A stretch of DNA of 64,000 nucleotides from Roseiarcus sp963737365 (GTDB taxonomy: Bacteria > Pseudomonadota > Alphaproteobacteria > Rhizobiales > Beijerinckiaceae). Shown piece after piece: positions 51,865 through 60,869 of the stretch. Position 1 is the first letter of the stretch. Each line of letters starts with the position of its first letter. The DNA is taken from contig CAVTSD010000007.1 in the NCBI GenBank assembly GCA_963737365.1, forward strand, positions 1,364,001 through 1,428,000, in the 5' to 3' direction. Under the pieces are notes generated by a model. It was not told where the DNA came from. It did no database searches and worked only from the letters and a program-made list of their open reading frames with translations. The translations under genes were made by a program, and so were the position numbers.

Positions 51865-52184
51865 AAAGTATTTGTAGAACGCGACTTGTCAGACGGGGCG
51901 GGCTGGCCGTTGTCGGCTTGCTGACCTTCTTTGCTCCCCGGGCGCTTTTCGCACAAGGCTGTGCATTGTGTTACACCCAAGCTGCTGCTTCTACTCAGCG
52001 CTTCATTCAAGCGCTGCGCAGTGGCATTCTGATCCTGGTGATCCCTCCCATGTTCCTGTCGGCCATGTTCACCGTGATGGCGTACCGTCGCCGGAACACG
52101 TTTCACCAAGATCCAACAGACGAGAGCGGCATCTCCGATGAGGAGCTCAGCAGAGCTTGGCGCGACGATCCGATACGCCCCTAA
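51861..52184 (+). CDS. Small exported membrane protein with CxxC, end of oxidase operon
   Basis: A 107-residue protein translationally coupled to subunit IV by GTGA at 51861-51864. An N-terminal hydrophobic signal (about 11-32) is followed by GCALCYTQAA, with Cys34 and Cys37 on the periplasmic side, then a second membrane segment (about 53-73) and an acidic cytoplasmic tail (DESGISDEELSRAW). A CxxC so close to the membrane in an oxidase operon suggests thiol or copper chemistry, but that is inference; I know no named family for it. Confidence 0.75.
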   Translation: MKSICRTRLVRRGGLAVVGLLTFFAPRALFAQGCALCYTQAAASTQRFIQALRSGILILVIPPMFLSAMFTVMAYRRRNTFHQDPTDESGISDEELSRAWRDDPIRP

Positions 52185-52193
52185 GGTCGCTAT

Positions 52194-53579
52194 TCATTGT
52201 GACTTCGCTACTGGATGATGGACGGCCGGCTTGGAAGTCTTAGGTGCCGCCTTGGGATGCGCATCATCCGCAATCTGCTGAGCCACGCGATCCGACTCCA
52301 GAGTGAAGGTGGCTGTCACTGCATCCACCCCGAACTGATTTGCGTCCGCCGCTAGCGGAACATCTTTCAACTCCGGTACCGGCTTTCCCACCTTATACAT
52401 TGTGATCAAAGTCAAAGCCTGGTATTTGGCTGGATCCAGCGTCACTCCCTTGGGCAAAGAGGACGAAGGGAGGCCGCCAGTGCCGGGATCCTTCAGCAGA
52501 GTGGGAACTGTGTAGACGAAGTAGTCGCATTGTTTCAAGCGGGCTTCGCTCTCCACATCTTGCAACGGTCCTGAGGCGGTGAGGGGCACCACGTCCAGTT
52601 GGTGGCGGCCGAACTCACTCACCAGCTCGAGCTGCAAACTGTCGGTGGGTAACGACTGCCCGGTAGCATCCTTGATTCCAACCAGACCCACGCGAATCAC
52701 TCCTGCTGCCTTCGGAGGTGCGGTTGGCGCAGGTGCCGCAGCAGGTTGCGGAGCAGGCGCCTTCGCCGACGACTCTGCGGCCGGCGAAGCGCTCGGCGCT
52801 GAGGTGCTGCCGCCGACGTCCGCCGGATTGGACACGTTACAACCAGGCGGAGCGTCAAACAACGGAGCGTCCAGGGTTGTGTTCGTTAGCTCGATAACCT
52901 CGGTCGTGGTTGTGAAGGTTCCCTGCGGTGTGGTCATGGTCATGGTTTGCTTCAGCGGATAGCCCAGAGCGCCGCCACTCCCCTTCATCACAATGCGGTC
53001 CATGCATCCACGTTTGCCTCCCATACCTCCGCAGGCTAGCGCCCGGTACGATTCCTCGCCGCAGGAAAAGTTAGCCAGGTCGGCATACCAGCCGTCCATC
53101 TCCATCTTCATGTGTGACTGGTTACAGGCCTCGGGGGTGGACTCCATCATCATGGTGCTTCTGATGTGGCGGGCCTTATAGCCAAACATCTCCTGGCGTT
53201 CTCCGGTATCGGTGGAGGTGCGGGTTATAGTCACGACGCCGCCCTTGTGCCCGGCACCGGCTCCCTCGTCTGTCATATCTCTGCCCATGCCCCTCATATC
53301 CGGCATCGCCGGGCAGGAGGTTTCGTTGCCTCCGAATGGTGTCACCGTGCAGCGGTCGCCCATGACGGTAACCATTCTTTTCTGGTCGCATTGCAGTATG
53401 GAGATGGATCCGCCACGTCCTCCGAAACTCATCTCGGTACGCTCGCGGGATCCTTTGATATACACCGTGCTTTCGGTGCTGTGTCCCATGACCGTGGTGC
53501 GGGTCTTAATTTTCAGATCGGCCGAGGCAAACGTCGAAAGGCAGAGAAGAACGAGGAAGGAGTAACCCGACAGGCGCAT
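52194..53579 (-). CDS. Exported protein with DUF4412-like N-terminal region
   Basis: A 461-residue exported protein: signal peptide about 1-20 (ASA-DLK), then a Met- and Cys-rich beta region (TTVMGHSTESTVYIKGSRERTEM, QCDQKRMVTVMGDRCTV) resembling DUF4412-type domains. An Ala/Pro-rich linker (about 255-295) precedes a second beta domain beginning VIRVGLVGIKDATGQSLPTDSLQ, reminiscent of periplasmic CsgG-like or lipoprotein-type folds. Many Met (MPDMRGMGRDM) could bind copper, which would suit the next-door oxidase, but this is speculation. AGGAGG precedes the ATG by 8 bases. Confidence 0.75.
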   Translation of the reverse strand: MRLSGYSFLVLLCLSTFASADLKIKTRTTVMGHSTESTVYIKGSRERTEMSFGGRGGSISILQCDQKRMVTVMGDRCTVTPFGGNETSCPAMPDMRGMGRDMTDEGAGAGHKGGVVTITRTSTDTGERQEMFGYKARHIRSTMMMESTPEACNQSHMKMEMDGWYADLANFSCGEESYRALACGGMGGKRGCMDRIVMKGSGGALGYPLKQTMTMTTPQGTFTTTTEVIELTNTTLDAPLFDAPPGCNVSNPADVGGSTSAPSASPAAESSAKAPAPQPAAAPAPTAPPKAAGVIRVGLVGIKDATGQSLPTDSLQLELVSEFGRHQLDVVPLTASGPLQDVESEARLKQCDYFVYTVPTLLKDPGTGGLPSSSLPKGVTLDPAKYQALTLITMYKVGKPVPELKDVPLAADANQFGVDAVTATFTLESDRVAQQIADDAHPKAAPKTSKPAVHHPVAKSQ

Positions 53580-53734
53580 TAGAAAGGCCTCCTGGGTAAA
53601 AACCTAACACTCCTTTATCTCAAAACGAAAGCAAAACTAGCACACGCTGGCAAAGAGATGATTGGAATTGGAACACTGGATTCAAGGTATTCCCCGTCGG
53701 TGGGAGGTATCGCTCGCGTCTCCTGCTCACGAGC

Positions 53735-53752
53735 TCCGGGTTGTGACCCGGA
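53735..53752. promoter_or_regulatory. Hairpin in leader of second efflux operon
   Basis: TCCGGGT (53735-53741) pairs with ACCCGGA (53746-53752) around a TGTG loop. It lies in the 307-base gap 53580-53886 between divergent genes, which otherwise shows no gene. It could be an mRNA leader stem or part of an operator. Confidence 0.35.
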
Positions 53753-53768
53753 ACGGCCCTCTATCGTC

Positions 53769-53792
53769 AAAAGCTTAGGAGCCTAAGCTTTT
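53769..53792. promoter_or_regulatory. Perfect 24-base palindrome upstream of efflux operon
   Basis: AAAAGCTTAGG (53769-53779), AG, CCTAAGCTTTT (53782-53792): 11 matched pairs about a 2-base centre. No gene ends here on either strand, so a terminator role is unlikely even though A- and T-tracts flank the stem. Its place 95 bases before the adaptor gene suggests an operator for a dimeric repressor such as a TetR-type regulator. Confidence 0.5.
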
Positions 53793-53886
53793 CACCTCAG
53801 TGAACGCTTAGACGCCTATCGAAATCAAATCCTGCACCTCCCAGACCCCGGCTGGCATCTGTAATTCAGCGCTTTTTCGAATTGGG

Positions 53887-54981
53887 GTGAGGATTTTGAG
53901 AAAGTCTTCCGCAATTTTTGCGTCATTAGTCCTGGGCCTGATTGTTTTGTGGACCTCGAGTTGCGGCAAAACTGAAGCGAAGCAGCCGCCCCCGCACGCC
54001 TTGCCGGTCAGCACCAAAACGATCGACCTGGCCCAGGTGCCGCAGAGCGACGAGTATGTGGCTACGATCAAATCTCGCCGCTCGGCTACCATCCAGCCGC
54101 AGGTCGACGGATCGCTAACTCGCATCCTGGTGAAGTCTGGAGACCATGTTCGCGCCGGTCAGTTGCTGATGACGATTGACCCGCTGAAGCAGCAGGCTAC
54201 CGTCGAACAGCAGGTAAGTACCGAAGCCCAGAAGAAGGCCGTGTACGAATATGCTCAGCGCGAGCTGGACCGGCAGCAGCACCTCTTCGACGCGGGGGTA
54301 GCCAGCAAGCAAGTCTACGAGCAGGCCGTGCAAGCCTACGATAATTCCAAGGCCGACTGGCAGTCTGCGACGGCAGCGCGTGTCACTCAACAGAGGCAGC
54401 TGGCCTATTACAACCTGGTGGCGCCCTTCGCGGGCATTGTTGGCGATATTCCTGTCCACGTTGGAGACTACGTTTCTCCGCAAACGCTGCTGACCACCGT
54501 GGATGAAAACGCCGACTTGGAAGCCTACATTTATGTTCCGACGGAACGCGCAGGCGACGTTCGCCTGGGACTGCCGGTGCAGGTTGTGACCACCACCGGC
54601 GATGTCATCGAAAACACCAAGATCGATTTTGTCTCGCAACAGGTGGACAACGCCATTCAGGGCGTGCTGGCAAAGGCTCCCATCCATGAGTCGCTGGATC
54701 GCTTCCGCACCGAGCAACTGGTAAAAGCGCGAGTGATCTGGAGCACTAATCCAGCGCCGACCGTTCCCGTACTGGCAATCACACGCATCGGTGGGCAGCC
54801 CTTCGTCTATGTGGCCACGGATGTGAATGGAACCACGGTGGCTAAACAGCGTTCGGTAACGCTGGGCGACACCATCGGAAACGATTATGCGGTGAAGAGC
54901 GGACTGAAGCCAGGCGAGAGAGTGATTATCTCCGGTATCCAGTTTCTCATCGACGGAACGCCGGTACAGCCGACCAGCTAG
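53887..54981 (+). CDS. RND efflux periplasmic adaptor (AcrA family lipoprotein)
   Basis: Membrane fusion protein of a second RND pump, 364 residues. The hydrophobic N-terminus ends LWTSSCGK, a plausible lipobox. QPQVDGSLTRILVKSGDHVRAGQLLMTIDP is the first lipoyl half, a short alpha-hairpin (about 105-160) follows, then NLVAPFAGIVGDIPVHVGDYV as the second half, and a beta-barrel. The start is GTG at 53887; a TTG at 53896 is an alternative. The permease gene is 57 bases downstream. No outer-membrane channel gene adjoins, so it probably shares a TolC-like protein encoded elsewhere. Confidence 0.92.
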   Translation: MRILRKSSAIFASLVLGLIVLWTSSCGKTEAKQPPPHALPVSTKTIDLAQVPQSDEYVATIKSRRSATIQPQVDGSLTRILVKSGDHVRAGQLLMTIDPLKQQATVEQQVSTEAQKKAVYEYAQRELDRQQHLFDAGVASKQVYEQAVQAYDNSKADWQSATAARVTQQRQLAYYNLVAPFAGIVGDIPVHVGDYVSPQTLLTTVDENADLEAYIYVPTERAGDVRLGLPVQVVTTTGDVIENTKIDFVSQQVDNAIQGVLAKAPIHESLDRFRTEQLVKARVIWSTNPAPTVPVLAITRIGGQPFVYVATDVNGTTVAKQRSVTLGDTIGNDYAVKSGLKPGERVIISGIQFLIDGTPVQPTS

Positions 54982-55037
54982 TCTGAATCGAACCTTTCGT
55001 CCTGCGCCTCCGGGCCCGGGAGAAGTCGAGAGCTACA

Positions 55038-58000
55038 TTGGTTAACTTCTTTATTAAGCGGCCCATTTTTGCGACCGTCTGCGCTCTGTTGATCATCCTC
55101 GCGGGTGCCGTGTGTATTCCGACGCTGCCGATCTCGCTCTACCCGAACCTCGCGCCGCCACAGGTTACCGTCACCAGCAACTACGTGGGCGCGAATGCTC
55201 AAGTGGTGGAGTCTGCGGTGACGATTCCGCTGGAGCAACAGATCAACGGCGTCGAGGGCATGCACTACATCACCTCGACGAGCTCCAATGACGGCACCAG
55301 CGCGATCAATGTAACGTTCCGCACTGGCTACGACTTGAATATCGCAGCGGTTGACGTGCAGAACCGCGTAGCCACTGCTCAAGGCCGCTTGCCGCAGGAG
55401 ATCAAGAACACCGGCGTAACCATCACGAAAGCGAATCCGAACTTTGTCTTCGCCGCCGGATTCTACTCGCCCGACAATAGCCTTTCGAACCAGTACATCT
55501 CGAACTACCTCGACGTGTATGTGAAAGATGCGCTGAAGCGCATACCGGGCGTGGGCGATGTCGTCATCTTTGGTGAGCGCAAGTACGCGATGCGAATCTG
55601 GCTTGATCCCACGAAGCTCGCAGCGCGGCAATTGACTGCCGCCGATGTGGTGGCGGCGCTGCAGGAACAGAACGTCGAGATTCCGGCAGGTCAATTAGGA
55701 CGGCCGCCGGCCGATCCGAAGCAGAACTTCCAGGTCACCTTGCGCGTGGTAGGGCGACTGTCCGATCCGGTACAGTTCGAAAACATCGTCATCAAGAACA
55801 CCAAGAACAGCATTGTTCAACTGAAGGATGTTGGGCGGGCGGAGATCGGCGCCGAAACCTACGACACCAACCTGCTCTACAGCGGACATGAAGCTATCGG
55901 TATCGGCGTGCAGCAGTTGTCGAACGCCAATGCACTGGCCGTCGACAAGGCCGCGCGGGCCGCGTTGGCGGACCTTTCAAAGTCGTTTCCTCCGGGCATC
56001 AAGTACGTGATCGCGTTCGATACCACGACGGTTGTCGGCGACTCGGTCCGCGAAGTGGTGACTACGCTGGAAGAAGCGGTCCTGATCGTTATCATCGTGA
56101 TCTTCTTCTTCCTGTTGGATTGGCGGGCTACGATTATTCCGGCTGTCACGATCCCGGTCTCGCTGATTGGCACGTTTGCCTTCATCAAGATCTTCGGTTT
56201 TTCCATTAATTCACTGACTCTGTTCGGGATCACCTTGGCCACAGGTCTGGTGGTGGACGATGCCATTGTCGTCATCGAGAATGCGCAGCGGCATATCAAC
56301 GAAGACAAGACGGACTCGCATACCGCGACCTCCGTCGCGATGGCCGAGGTATCCAGCGCCGTTATCGCAACCTCGCTGGTGTTGATTTCGGTGTTCGTCC
56401 CGGTGTCGTTCTTCCCGGGCACGACTGGGATTCTCTACAAACAGTTTTCGCTGACCATCGCGTTTGCTATTGCGATTTCGCTGTTCAACGCGCTCACCTT
56501 GTCGCCGGCACTGGCTGCCATTCTGCTGCGCAATGAGGAGCACAAATACTCAGTGTTCGACTGGACACACATTCGGCCGCTATCGCGCGGGTACCGCAAG
56601 TTTGCGCACGCTATCGATGGCAGCATTCACGGCCTGGGTCGCGCGTATGGCAGGTTCATTTCCGTCGTCTTACGTTTTCGTTACGCGGTTATTGTTCTGT
56701 TCCTCGTAGGGTTAGCCCTTACTGGTTACATGTACCTGCATGTTCCCACGGGATTCGTTCCGCAGGAAGACCAGAACTACTTCATCGTGGTAGTGCAGGC
56801 GCCGCCCGGAGCGTCGCTCTCGTACACGACCAACATCGCCAAGCAGGCGGAAAAAATCCTGCGCGCCGACCCTGACGTCTTCGGGACCTTTGCGGTTCCT
56901 GGCTTCTCGCTTACCGGAGGCAGTTCGCCGAACTACGGACTGGTCTTTGCTCCACTGAAACCAATTGATGAGCGCAAGGCAAAGGGTCACGCCGCCAGCG
57001 ACATCGTGGCGCGCGTCTCGCCGAAGCTGTTTGCCATACCGGGCGCCATTGTCGTCGCCTTCGAGCCGCCTGCAATCAATGGTATCGGCAGCTTCGGTGG
57101 TTTCCAGTTCCAACTGCAGGATCTGGGGCGTAATACCTTGGAAGACTTGGACACAGTGACGCACCAGATTGTCGCCTCCAGCCGGCAACGTCCGGACCTG
57201 ACGGGACTGTTTACCAGCTACACCGCAAACGATCCCCAGCAGCTGGTGCAAATCGATCGCGAAAAGGCCAAAGCCATCGGTGTGCCGCTCAACCAAGTGA
57301 CCCAGGCACTGGGTGTCTACATGGGTTCGCAATACGTGAACGATTTCGACTTCAACAATCGTTCGTACCGGGTTTATGTACAGGCGGATCAGCCTTTCCG
57401 TATGACTTCGCGCGACCTGCGGCAATACTATGTCCGTGCGGATAGCGGCGCCCTGGTTCCGCTCGACAACATTGTTTCGCTTAAAGAGAGCTCAGGTCCG
57501 CAGGTTATCAATCACTTCAACCTGTTTCGCTCGGCGGAAATCGATGGCGCCGCTGCTCCAGGTTACAGCTCGGGCCAGGGATTGAAGGCCATGGAGGAGC
57601 TGGCGAAGCAGCACATGTTGCAAGGTATGTCCTACAGCTGGTCGGGCCTGGCTCTGGAAGAAGTGGAGGCTGGTGGCAAGGCGATCCTCATCTTTGGACT
57701 GGGCCTGCTTGTCGTTTATCTGACTTTGTCGGCGCAGTACGAAAGCTTCGCGCTGCCTTTCATCATCCTGCTGGCTGTACCGATGGCGGTGCTGGGAGCG
57801 TTGCTATTCGTTTCGCTGCGCGGGCTCGTGGACGATGTGTACGTGCAAATAGGATTGGTCTTGCTGATTGGCTTATCGGCTAAAAACTCGATCTTAATCG
57901 TAGAGTTTGCCGAGCAGCTGATCGAACGCGGCCGCTCGATCATGGATGCTGCGATCGAGGCAGCCGAACTGCGGTTGCGGCCCATCCTGATGACTTCATT

Positions 58001-58220
58001 TGCCTTCATTCTAGGTGTGTTGCCGCTCTATTTCGCCAGCGGCGCCGGGAAGATCGGACGCCACTCCGTGGGAACGGCGATTGTCGGAGGCATGTTGTTT
58101 TCTACCGTCCTGAACCTCATCTTCATCCCGGTACTGTACGTGATTTTGAAAACCTGGTTGACGGGGTTTTCCAATAAGGCGAAGGAAGAAGAACCTAGTT
58201 TGGAGGATGTCGCTGCCTAG
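55038..58220 (+). CDS. RND multidrug efflux permease (AcrB/HAE1 type)
   Basis: Inner-membrane RND antiporter of 1060 residues, the normal AcrB length, with 12 membrane segments. MVNFFIKRPIFATVCALLII is the HAE1 N-terminus. TM4 has GLVVDDAIVVIENAQRHI with the proton-relay Asp pair, and TM10 has VLLIGLSAKNSILIVEFA with the essential Lys. LPTLPISLYPNLAPPQV follows the first segment, as in AcrB. The start codon is TTG at 55038, with GGGAGAAGTCGAG upstream. It is co-transcribed with the adaptor. Substrate range is not visible but HAE1 pumps usually carry hydrophobic or amphiphilic compounds. Confidence 0.95.
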   Translation: MVNFFIKRPIFATVCALLIILAGAVCIPTLPISLYPNLAPPQVTVTSNYVGANAQVVESAVTIPLEQQINGVEGMHYITSTSSNDGTSAINVTFRTGYDLNIAAVDVQNRVATAQGRLPQEIKNTGVTITKANPNFVFAAGFYSPDNSLSNQYISNYLDVYVKDALKRIPGVGDVVIFGERKYAMRIWLDPTKLAARQLTAADVVAALQEQNVEIPAGQLGRPPADPKQNFQVTLRVVGRLSDPVQFENIVIKNTKNSIVQLKDVGRAEIGAETYDTNLLYSGHEAIGIGVQQLSNANALAVDKAARAALADLSKSFPPGIKYVIAFDTTTVVGDSVREVVTTLEEAVLIVIIVIFFFLLDWRATIIPAVTIPVSLIGTFAFIKIFGFSINSLTLFGITLATGLVVDDAIVVIENAQRHINEDKTDSHTATSVAMAEVSSAVIATSLVLISVFVPVSFFPGTTGILYKQFSLTIAFAIAISLFNALTLSPALAAILLRNEEHKYSVFDWTHIRPLSRGYRKFAHAIDGSIHGLGRAYGRFISVVLRFRYAVIVLFLVGLALTGYMYLHVPTGFVPQEDQNYFIVVVQAPPGASLSYTTNIAKQAEKILRADPDVFGTFAVPGFSLTGGSSPNYGLVFAPLKPIDERKAKGHAASDIVARVSPKLFAIPGAIVVAFEPPAINGIGSFGGFQFQLQDLGRNTLEDLDTVTHQIVASSRQRPDLTGLFTSYTANDPQQLVQIDREKAKAIGVPLNQVTQALGVYMGSQYVNDFDFNNRSYRVYVQADQPFRMTSRDLRQYYVRADSGALVPLDNIVSLKESSGPQVINHFNLFRSAEIDGAAAPGYSSGQGLKAMEELAKQHMLQGMSYSWSGLALEEVEAGGKAILIFGLGLLVVYLTLSAQYESFALPFIILLAVPMAVLGALLFVSLRGLVDDVYVQIGLVLLIGLSAKNSILIVEFAEQLIERGRSIMDAAIEAAELRLRPILMTSFAFILGVLPLYFASGAGKIGRHSVGTAIVGGMLFSTVLNLIFIPVLYVILKTWLTGFSNKAKEEEPSLEDVAA

Positions 58221-58242
58221 CGAGCCGTGGCCGGCTGATTTT

Positions 58243-58290
58243 CATGTGCGCGCATCTGCAAGTCAGTTTGAGATGCGCGCACATGTTTCT
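58243..58290. terminator. Strong terminator hairpin between convergent genes
   Basis: CATGTGCGCGCATCT (58243-58257) and AGATGCGCGCACATG (58271-58285) form a perfect 15-pair stem with a 13-base loop, followed by TTTCT on the plus strand. It closes the efflux operon. The minus side lacks a T-run, so action on the convergent DUF885 gene is less sure. Confidence 0.82.
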
Positions 58291-58311
58291 CTGGATAGTC
58301 GGGAATCGGGT

Positions 58312-60111
58312 TTACTTCTGGGCCGGCACGAATTGCTCCATCACTGCCTGACGCATGAGGTTTGGCGGAAGCAGACCTTGAGCCAGGATGAAATCGTGGA
58401 ATTTCTTCTGCTCGAACTTCACTCCTTTTGCGGATAGCGCCTTCTCGGTGTCCTCGCGCAGCTCAATCAGCTTGGTATAGCCGTAGAAGTAGCTGTTCGC
58501 CTGGCCGGGTGCCCGATAGGTATAACGCTCAACTTCTTCTTCGGCAAACGCGTGCGACGACACTACATCATCCTGCAGCACACGATAGGCATCGGCAGTC
58601 GTGATCTTTCCGCTCTGCAGCTCAGGATCGAGAAATGCCCGCGCCGCCCGCAGCAGTCGATAGTCCAGCGACACCAGTTGTCCCTCCAGCGGCATGTACG
58701 GCTTGATCAGGTATTCGGAGTAGAGTCCCCAGCCTTCGACATTCGTACTATTGAAAGCAAATCGTACGCGCGCCAGCGAGACTCCATGCTCCAGCATCGA
58801 GTCGAACTGCAACTCGTGACCGGGACGCGCTTCGTGCGCTGTGAGGGTCCAGGCTGCCGCATCGAAGGTGAAGTCGTCGTATTTCTCGGATGCCGGCTGG
58901 CCAGGGGCGGCCGGAATATTCAGCGGCAATACGAAGACACCCTTCTGCCCGGTGTTATGCAGGAAGGGCGGAGGTTGCATGTGCGGTGCTGGCTGTTGCG
59001 CGGTCTCCGCGGCTGTGGCAATACGGATCTTCGCCGGCCGATCCGGCAAGGTCACAATCTGCTGCTCGACGATGATCTTCTCGATCTGCTTCAGCCGCTC
59101 CTCGTAGAAAGGCAGAATGGCGTCGCCGACCAGTTGCTTCTTTTTCAACTCGCGCATCACGTCGCGATAGTCGCTTGACGGGAGATTGCGTTCTTTCGCG
59201 ATCTGCGCGGCGATTCCCTTCATCTCGCCCTGTATTTCGATAAACGCCTGGTGCGCCATCGCCGCAATCTGGTCCGGCGGAATGTCGATGCCGTAACTCT
59301 GGAGGTCGAGCGCGTATTCCTCAGGAGGCAGCCGGAAGTCGTTACGCGCCCTGGGCAAAACCGTGGTCCGCACCCAGGCGTCGTAGTCGGCGAGCTGCTT
59401 CTTCAAGGTTGCGTACGGCTCCTGCCAGCCTGTCAGCTTGTACTTCTCCATCAGCGACGCAATGCCCTCAACATAGTTGGAATTGCGTCCCATCTCGGTT
59501 TCGATCTCGACTTTGGCCGGATAGATCACGCCCGGCTTTGCCATCTGCTCCATCGCGCGCTGCTTCAGGATCTCGGTGAGCGGCTTGTAGCCTGGCTCCA
59601 ACCCTGCATATTCGCGAATCCTCAGCACTGCCGCACTCCGGCGATCAGCCGGGGTCTGGTCATCCAGCAGGATATGCAGCCCACCAAAAACGCGTCCGCT
59701 GGCATTGAAGTAGGGCACCTCATGCGCGCGTGTATAGTCTTGCTGTTTGAAGTCGAGCTGGACGCGGTCGATCATGATCTGCAGGTCTTCGTAGACCTGA
59801 CTCGGCTGCTTCTCCGCGGCTGCCGCCTTCAGCTTCAGAAGTACGGCTTCCATCTGTTGCCGCTCCTGATCTTCATCGGCCAGAGTAGGCTGCCCAACGT
59901 TGTTGTCGTACTGGCTCAAGCCCTGCTGCGACCCAGCTTCGGGATGGTGCGCAAAGGACACATCGGTCAACAGCCTGGCATAGCCATTGCTGATCGTGAT
60001 CCAGTTTTCGGCCTGAGCCGGCGGTTGCGGTGTCTTTGCGGGTTGCGTCTGTGCAGAGGCCATCAAACCCAAGAGTCCAGTCGCGACTAACAGGTTCATC
60101 ATGCGGGGCAC
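58312..60111 (-). CDS. Exported DUF885-family peptidase-like protein
   Basis: A 599-residue exported protein of the DUF885 family (predicted zinc metallopeptidases, gluzincin-like). The signal peptide is about 1-22 (LVATGLLGLMASAQT). The key motif is TAHEARPGHELQF, the family form HExxPGHxxQ with two His and one Glu as metal ligands; GWGLYSEYL and the distal acidic residues complete it. The frame begins with GTG at 60111, but the ATG at 60102 or 60099 with AGGAGGAG upstream may be the real start. It probably cleaves short peptides outside the cytoplasm. Confidence 0.9.
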   Translation of the reverse strand: MPRMMNLLVATGLLGLMASAQTQPAKTPQPPAQAENWITISNGYARLLTDVSFAHHPEAGSQQGLSQYDNNVGQPTLADEDQERQQMEAVLLKLKAAAAEKQPSQVYEDLQIMIDRVQLDFKQQDYTRAHEVPYFNASGRVFGGLHILLDDQTPADRRSAAVLRIREYAGLEPGYKPLTEILKQRAMEQMAKPGVIYPAKVEIETEMGRNSNYVEGIASLMEKYKLTGWQEPYATLKKQLADYDAWVRTTVLPRARNDFRLPPEEYALDLQSYGIDIPPDQIAAMAHQAFIEIQGEMKGIAAQIAKERNLPSSDYRDVMRELKKKQLVGDAILPFYEERLKQIEKIIVEQQIVTLPDRPAKIRIATAAETAQQPAPHMQPPPFLHNTGQKGVFVLPLNIPAAPGQPASEKYDDFTFDAAAWTLTAHEARPGHELQFDSMLEHGVSLARVRFAFNSTNVEGWGLYSEYLIKPYMPLEGQLVSLDYRLLRAARAFLDPELQSGKITTADAYRVLQDDVVSSHAFAEEEVERYTYRAPGQANSYFYGYTKLIELREDTEKALSAKGVKFEQKKFHDFILAQGLLPPNLMRQAVMEQFVPAQK

Positions 60112-60499
60112 TACTCCTCCTTGAGGCAGCGAGCGCGATGATGACCTCAGGCCGCGCCTGTAATCCTTAGAATTGGCGGAAGCGTGTGCGAGTCGAACGC
60201 ACCATTGACGTCGGAGACGCCAATCGCCGGTTTTGAAGACCCACAGGAAGATCTGTCAGGAGTTGAGGATATTGCATTCTACTCTCCGCATTCAACAGAT
60301 TACAGAGAACAGCCATTGATCCGTTTGTCCGCGTTCTGCTGTGATCTGATCAACCAACTATCACAATTTCATCACAGCACGAGTCGATGTCCTCCCCTGC
60401 CGAATAACGCACGCCTCCGATCGTTTTTGCGCCATTTGTTTTGAAGGCCCCCGGCAGCCAACGATGGTTCCTGGCCGCATTTGCACGCGAACAATGACC
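60112..60499. other. Gap without recognised genes
   Basis: 388 bases upstream of the DUF885 gene and beyond the decayed GloVer fragment. It must hold the DUF885 promoter; no strong hexamer pair stands out. A short plus-strand open frame at 60184-60444 has no ribosome site and unconvincing composition. Confidence 0.35.
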
Positions 60500-60800
60500 G
60501 ATTTTTTTAAGCAGGCCTACCTCCATAACCACGCTCCCCACGGGAAATGCTCCCTCACACTGAAATCCGGTGAACTCGGGGAGTAGGTTAAGAGTCCAGC
60601 TGTACATTGTCGGATTAAGCTCAAATACAAATCCCCTTTTTGGTTCGGACCGAGGCCTCCCGCAGTGCCATAGAGCTTTGCCGCAACTCACGGACGGCAG
60701 GTCGTGAAGGCATGAACGACGCCCTGGCGGAAGATCGTGCCATCGTTGTTGGTCCCGCCGGAGTACGTTGTCCCGTAAAGAAACCGCCGTTGGCTTGCAC
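60500..60800 (-). pseudogene. Decayed fragment of a GloVer-repeat protein
   Basis: Two minus-strand frames carry recognisable repeat pieces: FLYGTTYSGGTNNDGTIF (about 60783-60730) and, after a frame change and stop, FVFELNPTMYSWTLNLLPEF (about 60631-60570), continuing FQCEGAFPVGSVVMEVG. Both match the repeat of the intact gene just upstream (GNLYGTTYLGGSGNAGTVFELKP). The reading frame is broken between them, so this is the remnant of a second copy or of a longer ancestor. Confidence 0.65.
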
Positions 60801-60869
60801 CAGCCGTTTGTAAGCCAAAGTTGCCATCCTTGCGATTCGAAGCACACGCTCCGTGCCGGACAGTCTCAG

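Noticed and set aside
53731..53756. tRNA-His-like anticodon arm (CCGGG-TTGTGA-CCCGG)
   Set aside because: The stem pairs symmetrically with an even loop, there is no T-arm GGTTCGA or acceptor stem, so it is only a hairpin.
53808..54125. Minus-strand 105-codon frame overlapping the second adaptor gene start
   Set aside because: No ribosome site, no motif, and it overlaps the lipobox region of a certain gene.
60184..60444. Plus-strand 86-codon frame upstream of the DUF885 gene
   Set aside because: No ribosome site, no recognisable motif and unconvincing composition.
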